Positions 1-6,649 are shown, counted from the first letter of the stretch. The stretch: 7,155 bases of DNA from Ruminococcus flavefaciens (GCA_902796705.1 CADBQF010000281.1:1-7155); one strand, 5' to 3'. Notes: generated from the sequence alone by a model not told the origin. Numbers and translations are program-made.

Positions 1-682
1 AGAGTTCATCTACCGTGACGGTGCGGTGATGTGCAACTTCCTCCTCGCTGACGAGATAAACCGTGCTTCACCGAAAGTACAGTCAGCCCTCCTTGAAGCT
101 ATGGAGGAGCGTCAGATAAGCCTCGACGGAACGACTCACAAGCTTCCGAGACCGTTCCTCGTAATGGCTACACAGAATCCGGTCGAGACCTACGGTACAT
201 TCCACCTCCCCGAAGCCCAGATGGACAGATTCTTCATGAAGCTCTCAATGGGCTATCCCGAAAAGGAAGAGGAACTGAAAATACTCGAACGCACCGAGAT
301 GCACAATCCCATAGAAAATATCGAAGCTCCTGCCATGTCGCTCGAAGATGTTGCATATATGCAGGAAGAGGTCAAGAGAGTGCGTGTGACCGAACAGGTG
401 AGAAGATATATCGTCGATCTCACAACTTCTACAAGAAATGACAGAAACGCTGTCCTCGGCATAAGTCCGAGAGGAAGCATCGCTCTCTATAAGGCTGCAA
501 AAGCTTTCGCATATATATATGAAAGAGAATACGTCACACCGGACGATGTCAAGAACTGTGCGGTATCCGTACTCTCACACAGGATAATCCTTTCACCGCA
601 GGGAAAGACAGCTTTCAGTTCAAACGAGGCGTACATCACAGATCTTCTCAGGAGATGTGCTGTACCTTCAATGGGAAGCTGA
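1..682 (+). CDS. MoxR-family AAA+ ATPase, 3' part (5' end outside window)
   Basis: Cytosolic AAA+ ATPase of the MoxR family; such proteins are regarded as chaperone-like remodellers that act on vWA- or DUF58-type partners. The reading frame is open from base 2, so the gene begins upstream and the GTG at 26 is an internal Val. About 226 residues are visible, against roughly 320 for the family, and the Walker A loop is therefore off-window. Seen in order: Walker B LLADEINRAS (from 41, Asp at 50, Glu at 53), sensor 1 ATQNP (167-181), the arginine-finger stretch EAQMDRF (212-232, Arg at 227), and sensor 2 in GISPRGS (458-478, usually GASPRA). The C-terminal lid helices follow. All visible ATPase residues are intact, so nothing suggests a dead copy. 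The stop is followed after one base by the DUF58 gene, the usual partner. Family assignment is near certain; the substrate is unknown. Confidence 0.96.
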   Translation, partial: EFIYRDGAVMCNFLLADEINRASPKVQSALLEAMEERQISLDGTTHKLPRPFLVMATQNPVETYGTFHLPEAQMDRFFMKLSMGYPEKEEELKILERTEMHNPIENIEAPAMSLEDVAYMQEEVKRVRVTEQVRRYIVDLTTSTRNDRNAVLGISPRGSIALYKAAKAFAYIYEREYVTPDDVKNCAVSVLSHRIILSPQGKTAFSSNEAYITDLLRRCAVPSMGS

Positions 683-683
683 T

Positions 684-1853
684 ATGAACAAGATCAAAAG
701 TATCGTCAGTATCGCAGCAGTTGCCTTCCTTATCTATATATTCACATTTTACGTTGACGGCGAAATGGGTGTCATACTCATAGCCTTCCTGATAGCAGCT
801 CCGCTGTTTTCGCTTGCGTTCATGCTCGTCGGCAGGAACAGGATAAGCGTTGACATCAACTGCGACGGATTCGTAAAAAAGGGAAGCTCTCTTGAAGTAA
901 AGGTCACTGTGAGGAAAGAGGGGAAACTACCGCTTGCCTTTGCGGAGATCGTGCTTTCGGCTTCGGAAGTCTTTGAAAAGCCGAAAAAGACTTACCGCCT
1001 GTCGATGATATCTGACTCGGATCAGTCATTTACTGTAAAGATACCGGCTGTAGTCGGCGGAAACGGAGAAGTCTCGGTCAGCTCGGTACGCTCCGCAGGT
1101 TTCCTCGGATTCATGAAGCTGAATGCAAAAAATCCGCTCCCTGAACCCAAGAGCGTCGGAGTCATACCGGAGATACCGGAGATAAAAGCTTCTTCCCAGC
1201 TCTTCCGCTCGATAGCTGACCTCGTTATGACATCAGATGAGGAAGAGGATAAAGATACCTCTATGCTCATTTCTTCAAATACCATGCCGGGTTACGAACA
1301 CCGTGAGTACGTCAGCGGCGATCCCCTCAAAAGGATAAACTGGAAGCTCTCTGCAAAAAGAGATATGCTCATGGTAAGGCTCGATGAAGCCGCTTCGTCA
1401 GTACAGCCGCTGCTCCTGCTCGATATCTACAGAAAGACCGGGAGCGATATGGCAGGCTCAGTAAGAAAAGAAGAAAAGCTCATCACGAGCGTTTTCGGAC
1501 TGCTTACGCTCCTTGTGAAGCAGGGTATAGCCTGTAGTTTCGGCTACTATTCAGCCGACGGCACGCTCACTGTCGAGACAGTGGACAGCCCGGAATATCC
1601 GCAGCAGCTCCTTTTGAAGATACTCGCTGTGAAGGTAGCATACGACAAGAGGATAGCACTCCCTCAGCAGAATATCGGTGCGTGTGCCTGCGTCATAGGC
1701 ACTACCGATACGGGTGGCAGTTTCCCGGATATCGCTAAAAAAGCAGGCGATCCGGAATCGGTCAGCATAATCGGCGTATCAAGGGAGAGCGGAAATCCCA
1801 CTGAGCTGCCTATGTGGTATCTCGATGAGGACAACACTTTCAAACGGGTATAA
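684..1853 (+). CDS. DUF58 domain-containing membrane protein
   Basis: A 389-residue protein of the DUF58 family, the common genetic partner of MoxR ATPases. Two hydrophobic segments (about residues 5-23 and 27-49) form an N-terminal membrane hairpin; the rest is soluble and should lie in the cytoplasm. The family signature is clear at residues 203-226: GYEHREYVSGDPLKRINWK followed by LSAKR. A beta strand LLLLD (243-247) marks the start of the vWA-like fold, but the usual D-x-S-x-S metal site reads DIYRK here, so metal binding may be lost. An acidic patch DEEEDKD lies at 185-191. The ATG at 684 is chosen because a weak GGGAAG lies five bases before it and the protein then starts directly before the membrane segment. 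An in-frame GTG at 657 would overlap the ATPase gene and has its GGAG only two bases away. The function of the family is not settled. Confidence 0.9.
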   Translation: MNKIKSIVSIAAVAFLIYIFTFYVDGEMGVILIAFLIAAPLFSLAFMLVGRNRISVDINCDGFVKKGSSLEVKVTVRKEGKLPLAFAEIVLSASEVFEKPKKTYRLSMISDSDQSFTVKIPAVVGGNGEVSVSSVRSAGFLGFMKLNAKNPLPEPKSVGVIPEIPEIKASSQLFRSIADLVMTSDEEEDKDTSMLISSNTMPGYEHREYVSGDPLKRINWKLSAKRDMLMVRLDEAASSVQPLLLLDIYRKTGSDMAGSVRKEEKLITSVFGLLTLLVKQGIACSFGYYSADGTLTVETVDSPEYPQQLLLKILAVKVAYDKRIALPQQNIGACACVIGTTDTGGSFPDIAKKAGDPESVSIIGVSRESGNPTELPMWYLDEDNTFKRV

Positions 1854-1856
1854 AAT

Positions 1857-4121
1857 ATGCAGAACAACAACAATAAGATCAGGGATTTCTTCCTGAAGAA
1901 CCTTGCCGATCCGGTGCTTGTGTATACCGTTATCGTCATGATGTCGATAATGAATTACTACAGGAGCGAACTGGTGATCCCATACGGCATTGCGACGCTG
2001 GTGATATCATTTTTCGTTTTCAGGCTGCTCGACCATATGGAAAAGTCACAGCGTGGAAGAATGATACCAAAAGACCACGGACTCGGTGCGTTGGGATATT
2101 TAGTCCTTATAATCACGTTCTTCTTTGTCGTAAAAAATGTGATAGAGACAGGCGAGAAGGACTATCCACTCATATTCGGCGTATGGTTTTTGACACCGCA
2201 GGATGCGGTAGATTACAATAAATATTACACATTAGCGATATTTCTTCTGTTCCTGATATTCATGATGTCGGTCATTTTCTACTTCACGAGAGTCAGGTAC
2301 AGGATATTCATGAGTTTCCTCATATTCATCATACCATTCGCTATATACGGTAAGGAAAACGAGAAGATGCCGACTATGTACGTTATCGCACTCTCAGTCG
2401 GATTTATCCTCCTTATGGTGTATTTCAGGCAGATGAGGGATACTCAGGAAACAGAGATAGTCCACAGACCTGAGATCTGGAAGACGGTCGCAGCTTACAC
2501 GCTGATATTCGCCGCCGCTGCCGCTCTCGTCCCCAAGCCGGAGATCGAAGCGGACAGAACAGCTCTCGAAACGATGATCAACGCCGAACAGTTCACCGAC
2601 CGTCTCGTATCGATGCTGAATGTTTTCCGTGACGAGATGAACAATGAACAGTTCCTCAATACTGACAGCAATGTGCCGCTCTACTATGCAAGGGCATATG
2701 AACCGATGCGGCTGAAAACGACGACTTTTTCAACGTATAACTACTCGACAGATTCGTGGAGCATAGGAAGACCTGACCAGCATTTCCGCACGAAATGGGA
2801 TAAGACTCCCGTTGATATGGGCGTGGCAGGAGGTCTTACGCAGGCGATAATCAAAGCCGCCGCCGCAGACAGCTCCTTCGCTGAAAAGTACGGTCTTGAG
2901 AGCGTGGCAGACGGAACGGTCACTATCCCGGAGATACGCTACATGAGTATACTCTCCGTAAACTGGGATGCTCAGTTCGTTCCCGTGCCGCAGTTCGCCC
3001 ACCAGCTAAAAAATACTACATACGGCGAGACTCTTGCAGTGATCGAATCCGGTCTGCTCTATGCTGCCGGCAAGAATGAGAAGTCATTCGCTTATGACGA
3101 GAGCTTCGATTTTGAGTATTACGCTGATACGTTCTTCCTGAACGATTACAACAGAAAAGTCACGGATATCCTGTCTGATGTCGATGATTACGACGAGCTT
3201 CTGACCGATGCGGCAGATGTGCTTTACAATGACTGGGATTCCAAAGCTCTTCTCGAAAATGAATATGACGATTACACCGATTACTATGATATACTCACAG
3301 ATTACGGTGATAATGACAAGATCAGACAACTCGCTGACAAGATAACAAAAGGCTGTGTTTCTGACTACGACAAAGCAAATGCCATAGTGTCCTATTTCCT
3401 TGACGAGGGATATGTATACGATCCCGATTTCAGAAAGGAAAGCGGCGACAATGCCGTTGACTTCCTGTTCAAGTCAAAAACGGGAGTCTGCTACGAATAC
3501 GCTACTGCAATGGTGCTTCTCGCCCGTGCAGAAGGCATACCGGCAAGATTCTGCACAGGATACAATATGTCACAGGCAACACAGAACGAGCGTCTTTCGG
3601 CTAACTTCATGGTGACCGGAAACGACGCACACGGCTTCCCGGAACTGTACATCAAGGGATTCGGCTGGGTATCTTTCGAGCCTACCGTACCTTATGACGG
3701 CCCTCCGAAGAAGTCTACCGCAACTGACCTTATGAAGCGTGCAGGCATCGTGCTTCTCATCATGGCACTTCTGCTCATGGCGGCTATTCTGCTCTACCCT
3801 GTAGTTTACCACAGGATTTTCATAATGAGATGCAGAAGAAAGCAGCCTGACGATGCTGTAAGGGCGGTAATGCGGAGAATATGCCGTATCTACAGAATAG
3901 AAGGGGCAAATACTTCCCGTGAGGCAGCAGCGGCAGTCTTTGCTGCATCAGGTGCTGATATGTCTTCACTGGCAGATTCATTTGACAGGAATGTATACGG
4001 CGGTATAGCTCTCAGCGAAACAGATAAAGAAAACGCTGTGAGTATCTATATATCAGCTTACGAAAAGCTGAAAGAATCAAAAAAGAAAAGAAGGTCAAAA
4101 AAGAAGCTTGCTTCACGCTGA
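1857..4121 (+). CDS. Polytopic membrane protein with transglutaminase-like domain (TgpA type)
   Basis: A 754-residue membrane protein with the TgpA-like layout. Seven likely membrane segments (about 17-34, 40-57, 76-96, 123-143, 148-164, 173-190, 209-225) are followed by a long extracellular part, an eighth segment (629-651) and a cytosolic tail resembling DUF4129 that ends in a Lys/Arg-rich stretch. The transglutaminase core shows Cys545 in GVCYEYATAMVLLARAEGIP, His592 in NDAHGFPELY and an acidic third residue, Glu608, in WVSFEPT. The spacing fits the papain-like Cys-His-Asp/Glu fold, so it is probably active as a transglutaminase, peptidase or amidase on extracellular peptides; which one cannot be told. 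Residues 413-487 are strikingly acidic and Tyr-rich. Only ATG 1857 is credible. No clear Shine-Dalgarno is seen, and the DUF58 stop lies three bases upstream, so translation is probably coupled. It closes the MoxR-DUF58-transglutaminase set. Confidence 0.92.
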   Translation: MQNNNNKIRDFFLKNLADPVLVYTVIVMMSIMNYYRSELVIPYGIATLVISFFVFRLLDHMEKSQRGRMIPKDHGLGALGYLVLIITFFFVVKNVIETGEKDYPLIFGVWFLTPQDAVDYNKYYTLAIFLLFLIFMMSVIFYFTRVRYRIFMSFLIFIIPFAIYGKENEKMPTMYVIALSVGFILLMVYFRQMRDTQETEIVHRPEIWKTVAAYTLIFAAAAALVPKPEIEADRTALETMINAEQFTDRLVSMLNVFRDEMNNEQFLNTDSNVPLYYARAYEPMRLKTTTFSTYNYSTDSWSIGRPDQHFRTKWDKTPVDMGVAGGLTQAIIKAAAADSSFAEKYGLESVADGTVTIPEIRYMSILSVNWDAQFVPVPQFAHQLKNTTYGETLAVIESGLLYAAGKNEKSFAYDESFDFEYYADTFFLNDYNRKVTDILSDVDDYDELLTDAADVLYNDWDSKALLENEYDDYTDYYDILTDYGDNDKIRQLADKITKGCVSDYDKANAIVSYFLDEGYVYDPDFRKESGDNAVDFLFKSKTGVCYEYATAMVLLARAEGIPARFCTGYNMSQATQNERLSANFMVTGNDAHGFPELYIKGFGWVSFEPTVPYDGPPKKSTATDLMKRAGIVLLIMALLLMAAILLYPVVYHRIFIMRCRRKQPDDAVRAVMRRICRIYRIEGANTSREAAAAVFAASGADMSSLADSFDRNVYGGIALSETDKENAVSIYISAYEKLKESKKKRRSKKKLASR
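3982..4009 (+). promoter_or_regulatory. Possible internal promoter before the dockerin gene
   Basis: A perfect -35 box TTGACA (3982-3987) is followed after 16 bases by TATAGC (4004-4009, four of six matches to TATAAT). It lies within the 3' end of the transglutaminase gene, about 155 bases before the dockerin protein's start, and would give an mRNA leader that contains the hairpin at 4117-4133. The boxes are also coding sequence, so chance is a real alternative. Confidence 0.33.
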
Positions 4122-4133
4122 TCTATGGTCAGC
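4117..4133 (+). other. Hairpin spanning the stop codon of the transglutaminase gene
   Basis: Inverted repeat GCTGATC-TAT-GGTCAGC can form a seven-pair stem (six Watson-Crick pairs and one G-U) with a three-base loop. The stop codon TGA (4119-4121) sits in the left arm. What follows is CA-rich (ACAACAAAAC), without a T run, so it is not a standard intrinsic terminator. It could act as an RNA-processing or 3'-stabilising element separating the operon from the dockerin gene, or be chance. Confidence 0.4.
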
Positions 4134-4155
4134 ACAACAAAACTAACTGAATATT

Positions 4156-4160
4156 GGAGG
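4156..4160 (+). promoter_or_regulatory. Ribosome binding site of the dockerin gene
   Basis: GGAGG five bases before ATG 4166. It fixes the start there and rules out the in-frame TTG at 4154, which would lie upstream of and run through the site itself. Confidence 0.85.
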
Positions 4161-4165
4161 TATTT

Positions 4166-5623
4166 ATGCTGAATATCAAAAAGAAAGGTCTGTTAAGTCT
4201 TTTTCTTGCGATGCTTACCGTTTTCGGAGTATTTTCAGGCACGTACTGTATGACAGAAGTTCACGCTGTTGAGGACTACCACTTGTGGAGACAGAACGAT
4301 CCACGGTGGGGAAGCACTCCAACAGGCGGCTCTGACATTGCAAGAACAGGCTGTCTCGTGACTTCACTTGCGATACTTGCGGTCCACTCCGGTGCAGAGA
4401 GTACCGACAGCTTTGATCCGGGAGTCCTGGCAAACAGGATAAGCTCGGTGGGAGGCTTCGACTACTCAGGCGGCATAGCGAGCTGGGCGGCTATCACATC
4501 TGCTCTTCCTGATGTAAAAGTCGTGGGTTACAGATACTTTCAGGCATACGACCAGAGCGGCAAGGCTGCGGAGATAAAGTCTGTCCTTGACAGCGGACTT
4601 TATGTCATCTGCAACGTAGGCGGCCACTGGGTATTCGTAGAGGGCGTAGTCGGAGATGATGTATATATGATCGATCCGGCTAAAGACGACGTTCTGATGT
4701 TCTCGGCATATAACGGTCAGTATATCACATCGTATGAGGTGTTCACAGGAAAGAACCCGCCGCCGGAATTCTGTCCGGGCGGAGATGCCGGTACTGCCGT
4801 ATCAACAACAACTTCAGCTATAACAACACCAACAACCACGACTACAACATCAACTACCACCACGACGACAACAACAACTACCACGACTACAACAACATCG
4901 ACGACCACGTCAACATCGACCACCACGTCAACCACATCAACTACCACGACGACTACTTCAACCACAACTACAACGTCAACCACGACTACATCAACAACCA
5001 CCACGACCACAACGTCAACCACTACAACAACGACGACTACCACGTCAACTACGACCACAACTTCGTCAACAACGACGACTACGACAACAACTACAACGAC
5101 GACTACAGAGCCGCCGCTGATGCCTGTGACTACTGCGGCGACTGTCCTTATGCCTGTCGGCAGCACGACTTCAACTGCACTGGTATCGGTACGTGTTCCG
5201 GACGGAAGCTCCGCTGCCCTTGAATTCTACTATTCGGGCGATGAACCTTCCGGTATATATACTTCTCCGGACGGCGGCGGCGAACTTATCGCTCTGCTCG
5301 AAAAAGGCTACGTCATCACGATAACCGATATCTACGGAAACTACGGAATGGTGAATATCGGCGGAAAAGACGGCTGGATATCACTTGACGGACTCGTCCT
5401 TGCCAACGATATATTCGATGTCACAGCAGGCGATGTCAACAAGGACGGTGCTGTCGATAAGTACGATCTCTCGCTTGTGAATGAGTACATCAGGAGCCTG
5501 AAATTCCTTCCCGAAGGCATATCCCTGCTCAGCAGCACAGAGCTTCAGGCAGCGGATATAAACTCTGACGGAGTTGTCGATAAGAACGACGTTCTTGACT
5601 ATCTGACGCTTATATGCAAATAG
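4166..5623 (+). CDS. Secreted dockerin protein with C39-like cysteine peptidase and SH3-like domain
   Basis: An exported 485-residue modular protein. Residues 1-34 are a signal peptide: KKK, then a hydrophobic core, with likely cleavage after VHA. Residues 37-195 resemble the Peptidase_C39_2 (papain-like) family: RQNDPRW with Gln43 as probable oxyanion residue, Cys63 in TGCLVTSLAIL, His154 in GGHWVFVEG and Asp170 in YMIDPA. All members of a Cys-His-Asp triad are thus present. Residues 214-314 are a Thr/Ser linker. Residues 363-414 look like a bacterial SH3 domain (GIYTSPDGG ... KDGWISLDGLV). Residues 422-485 are a type I-like dockerin with two calcium loops. The protein should attach to a cohesin on a cellulosomal scaffoldin and cleave peptides or proteins outside the cell. 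A cell-wall peptide is an alternative target because SH3 domains often bind peptidoglycan. There is no sortase motif, lipobox or membrane anchor. Domain calls are firm; the substrate is unknown. Confidence 0.93.
   Translation: MLNIKKKGLLSLFLAMLTVFGVFSGTYCMTEVHAVEDYHLWRQNDPRWGSTPTGGSDIARTGCLVTSLAILAVHSGAESTDSFDPGVLANRISSVGGFDYSGGIASWAAITSALPDVKVVGYRYFQAYDQSGKAAEIKSVLDSGLYVICNVGGHWVFVEGVVGDDVYMIDPAKDDVLMFSAYNGQYITSYEVFTGKNPPPEFCPGGDAGTAVSTTTSAITTPTTTTTTSTTTTTTTTTTTTTTTSTTTSTSTTTSTTSTTTTTTSTTTTTSTTTTSTTTTTTTSTTTTTTTTTSTTTTTSSTTTTTTTTTTTTTEPPLMPVTTAATVLMPVGSTTSTALVSVRVPDGSSAALEFYYSGDEPSGIYTSPDGGGELIALLEKGYVITITDIYGNYGMVNIGGKDGWISLDGLVLANDIFDVTAGDVNKDGAVDKYDLSLVNEYIRSLKFLPEGISLLSSTELQAADINSDGVVDKNDVLDYLTLICK
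4805..5107 (+). repeat. Threonine-codon tract (ACN repeats) encoding the interdomain linker
   Basis: A run of 101 codons holding 84 Thr, 14 Ser and one each of Ala, Ile and Pro. The Thr codons ACA, ACC, ACG and ACT are mixed without a fixed order, so the protein repeat is far more regular than the DNA. Such linkers are flexible or extended spacers, often O-glycosylated, between catalytic and dockerin parts of cellulosomal enzymes. The longest uninterrupted Thr run is 15 residues. Confidence 0.95.
5429..5620 (+). other. Dockerin module (within the peptidase gene)
   Basis: Two EF-hand-like calcium loops, DVNKDGAVDKYD (residues 423-434) and DINSDGVVDKND (464-475), each with D, N, D, D, D at loop positions 1, 3, 5, 9 and 12, and each followed by a helix. 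Loop starts lie 41 residues apart; the spacer contains FLPEGISLLSSTE. Loop positions 10-11, which commonly set cohesin specificity, are KY and KN. The module binds a cohesin and so places the enzyme on a scaffold. Confidence 0.92.
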
Positions 5624-5627
5624 GAGG
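5622..5627 (+). promoter_or_regulatory. Ribosome binding site of prmA, overlapping the preceding stop codon
   Basis: AGGAGG, eight bases before ATG 5636. Its first two bases are the end of the dockerin gene's TAG stop, so a ribosome terminating there sits on the prmA initiation site. This favours co-transcription and re-initiation. Confidence 0.85.
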
Positions 5628-5635
5628 ACCTGCCA

Positions 5636-6601
5636 ATGGAATGGACAGAAGTAAACATATACACATCATCTCCGGCTATAGAGCTTCTATGCTCTAAGCT
5701 GGAGGATATAGGCATAAAGGGCTTCGCTATCCGTGATGCGGAGGATTTCAATGAATTTCTCGAAAACAAGAACGGACAGTGGGATTATATCGATGATGAC
5801 CTCATGGGACTTTCATCGTGTGAGACCTGCATAACCGTATATCTTCCGGGAAATGAACAGGGCAGGGATATGCTCTCTGCGATACGTTCGATGCTCTCGG
5901 CTGTAAAGGCAGAGGACACGGAAGGCGTATGCGGAAGACTTGAAGCTGAACTTTCAAGTATCCGTGAGGAAGACTGGGCTAATAACTGGAAGCAGTATTT
6001 CAAGCCGGTCAAAGTCGGTGAAAAGCTCGTTATCAAGCCTTCATGGGAAGAATACGATACCGCCGACGGCAGGATAATACTTGAGATAGATCCGGCTTCG
6101 AGCTTCGGTACAGGTCAGCACCACACAACGAGACTCTGCCTCGAACTGCTCGAAAAATGCCTGAAAACAGGCGACAAGGTGCTTGATATGGGCTGCGGAA
6201 GCGGTATCCTTTCGATAGGTGCTATGCTCCTCGGTGCTGAAAGTGCCGTTGCTGTAGATATAGAGCAGAATGCAGCCGAAACTGCTGCCGAGAATGCCGC
6301 AAAGAACAACATCTCCCCGGAGAAGTATACGACATATGCCGGAAATATCCTCACAGACGACAAGCTCGCTGACAGGATAGACGGAAAATATGACGTTATC
6401 ACAGCCAATATCGTTGCCGATGTCCTCATCGCTATGAAGGACTACTTCGCAAGATATATAAAGGACGGCGGAACACTCATCGTTTCCGGTATAATCACCG
6501 AGAGGACAGATGAAGTCGTTGATGCCATACTCTCAGCAGGTTTCAGTGAGCCGGAGATAAATTCCGACGGCGGCTGGGCGGCTGTGAAGTTCACAAGGTA
6601 A
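5636..6601 (+). CDS. prmA: Ribosomal protein L11 methyltransferase
   Basis: Cytosolic S-adenosylmethionine-dependent enzyme that methylates amino groups of ribosomal protein L11. Its 321 residues are close to the usual PrmA length of about 300-315. The N-terminal part (1 to about 100) is the L11-recognition domain; the linker EEDWANNWKQYFKP (111-124) is typical. The catalytic domain shows SSFGTGQHHTT (155-165), the SAM-binding motif VLDMGCGSGILSIGA (182-196), an acidic residue for the SAM ribose in AVDIE (Asp208), and ITANIVADVL (255-264), the usual NI(L/V)A motif. Nothing is missing. It is a housekeeping gene, so its place 12 bases after a secreted dockerin protein is unexpected; no internal promoter for it was found. 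The start is fixed by the strong ribosome binding site. Confidence 0.97.
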   Translation: MEWTEVNIYTSSPAIELLCSKLEDIGIKGFAIRDAEDFNEFLENKNGQWDYIDDDLMGLSSCETCITVYLPGNEQGRDMLSAIRSMLSAVKAEDTEGVCGRLEAELSSIREEDWANNWKQYFKPVKVGEKLVIKPSWEEYDTADGRIILEIDPASSFGTGQHHTTRLCLELLEKCLKTGDKVLDMGCGSGILSIGAMLLGAESAVAVDIEQNAAETAAENAAKNNISPEKYTTYAGNILTDDKLADRIDGKYDVITANIVADVLIAMKDYFARYIKDGGTLIVSGIITERTDEVVDAILSAGFSEPEINSDGGWAAVKFTR

Positions 6602-6621
6602 TATTATGCTAAGCATATAAT
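6590..6621 (+). promoter_or_regulatory. Possible promoter for the last gene
   Basis: A perfect -10 box TATAAT (6616-6621) lies in an AT-rich gap. The best -35 candidate is TTCACA (6590-6595, five of six), but the spacer of 20 bases is long, so the -35 assignment is weak. A 13-base near-palindrome TATGCT-A-AGCATA (6605-6617) touches the -10 box and could be an operator. Confidence 0.4.
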
Positions 6622-6642
6622 AATACATAAAAATTAATAAAC

Positions 6643-6649
6643 AAGGAGA
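6643..6649 (+). promoter_or_regulatory. Ribosome binding site of the last gene
   Basis: AAGGAGA with GGAG ending ten bases before GTG 6659. An in-frame ATG at 6650 is only one base from the GGAG core, too close for normal initiation, so the GTG is preferred. Confidence 0.7.

Noticed and set aside
657..683. GTG 657 as start of the DUF58 gene, adding nine residues
   Set aside because: Its GGAG is only two bases away, it would overlap the ATPase gene, and the added residues are not typical of the family. ATG 684 fits better, though the choice is not certain.
4095..4114. Minus-strand terminator formed by GAAGCAAGCTTC followed by six T
   Set aside because: The stem is only four to five pairs, and no minus-strand gene exists for it to terminate.
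4117..4140. Intrinsic terminator after the transglutaminase gene
   Set aside because: The stem is good but the following bases are CA-rich, with no T run on the plus strand.
4154..4165. TTG 4154 as start of the dockerin gene
   Set aside because: The codons run through the Shine-Dalgarno GGAGG itself; ATG 4166 has ideal spacing.
4235..4268. Lipoprotein signal peptide using Cys28
   Set aside because: The residues before the Cys (SGTY) do not fit a lipobox, and a normal cleavage site VHA follows.
4166..4750. C39 domain as a bacteriocin-processing ABC exporter peptidase
   Set aside because: There are no ABC transporter membrane or ATPase domains, and the protein is secreted and carries a dockerin.
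4805..5107. CRISPR array or non-coding tandem repeat
   Set aside because: There are no constant repeats separated by spacers; the pattern is codon-periodic and in frame with a signal peptide upstream and a dockerin downstream.
4717..5166. Minus-strand open frame of 149 codons rich in Val and Asp
   Set aside because: It is the antisense of the Thr codons (ACN read backwards gives mostly Val), has no ribosome binding site and has no plausible protein composition.
5595..5616. Promoter for prmA (TTGACT and TATATG)
   Set aside because: The spacer is only 10 bases, too short for a sigma-70-type promoter.
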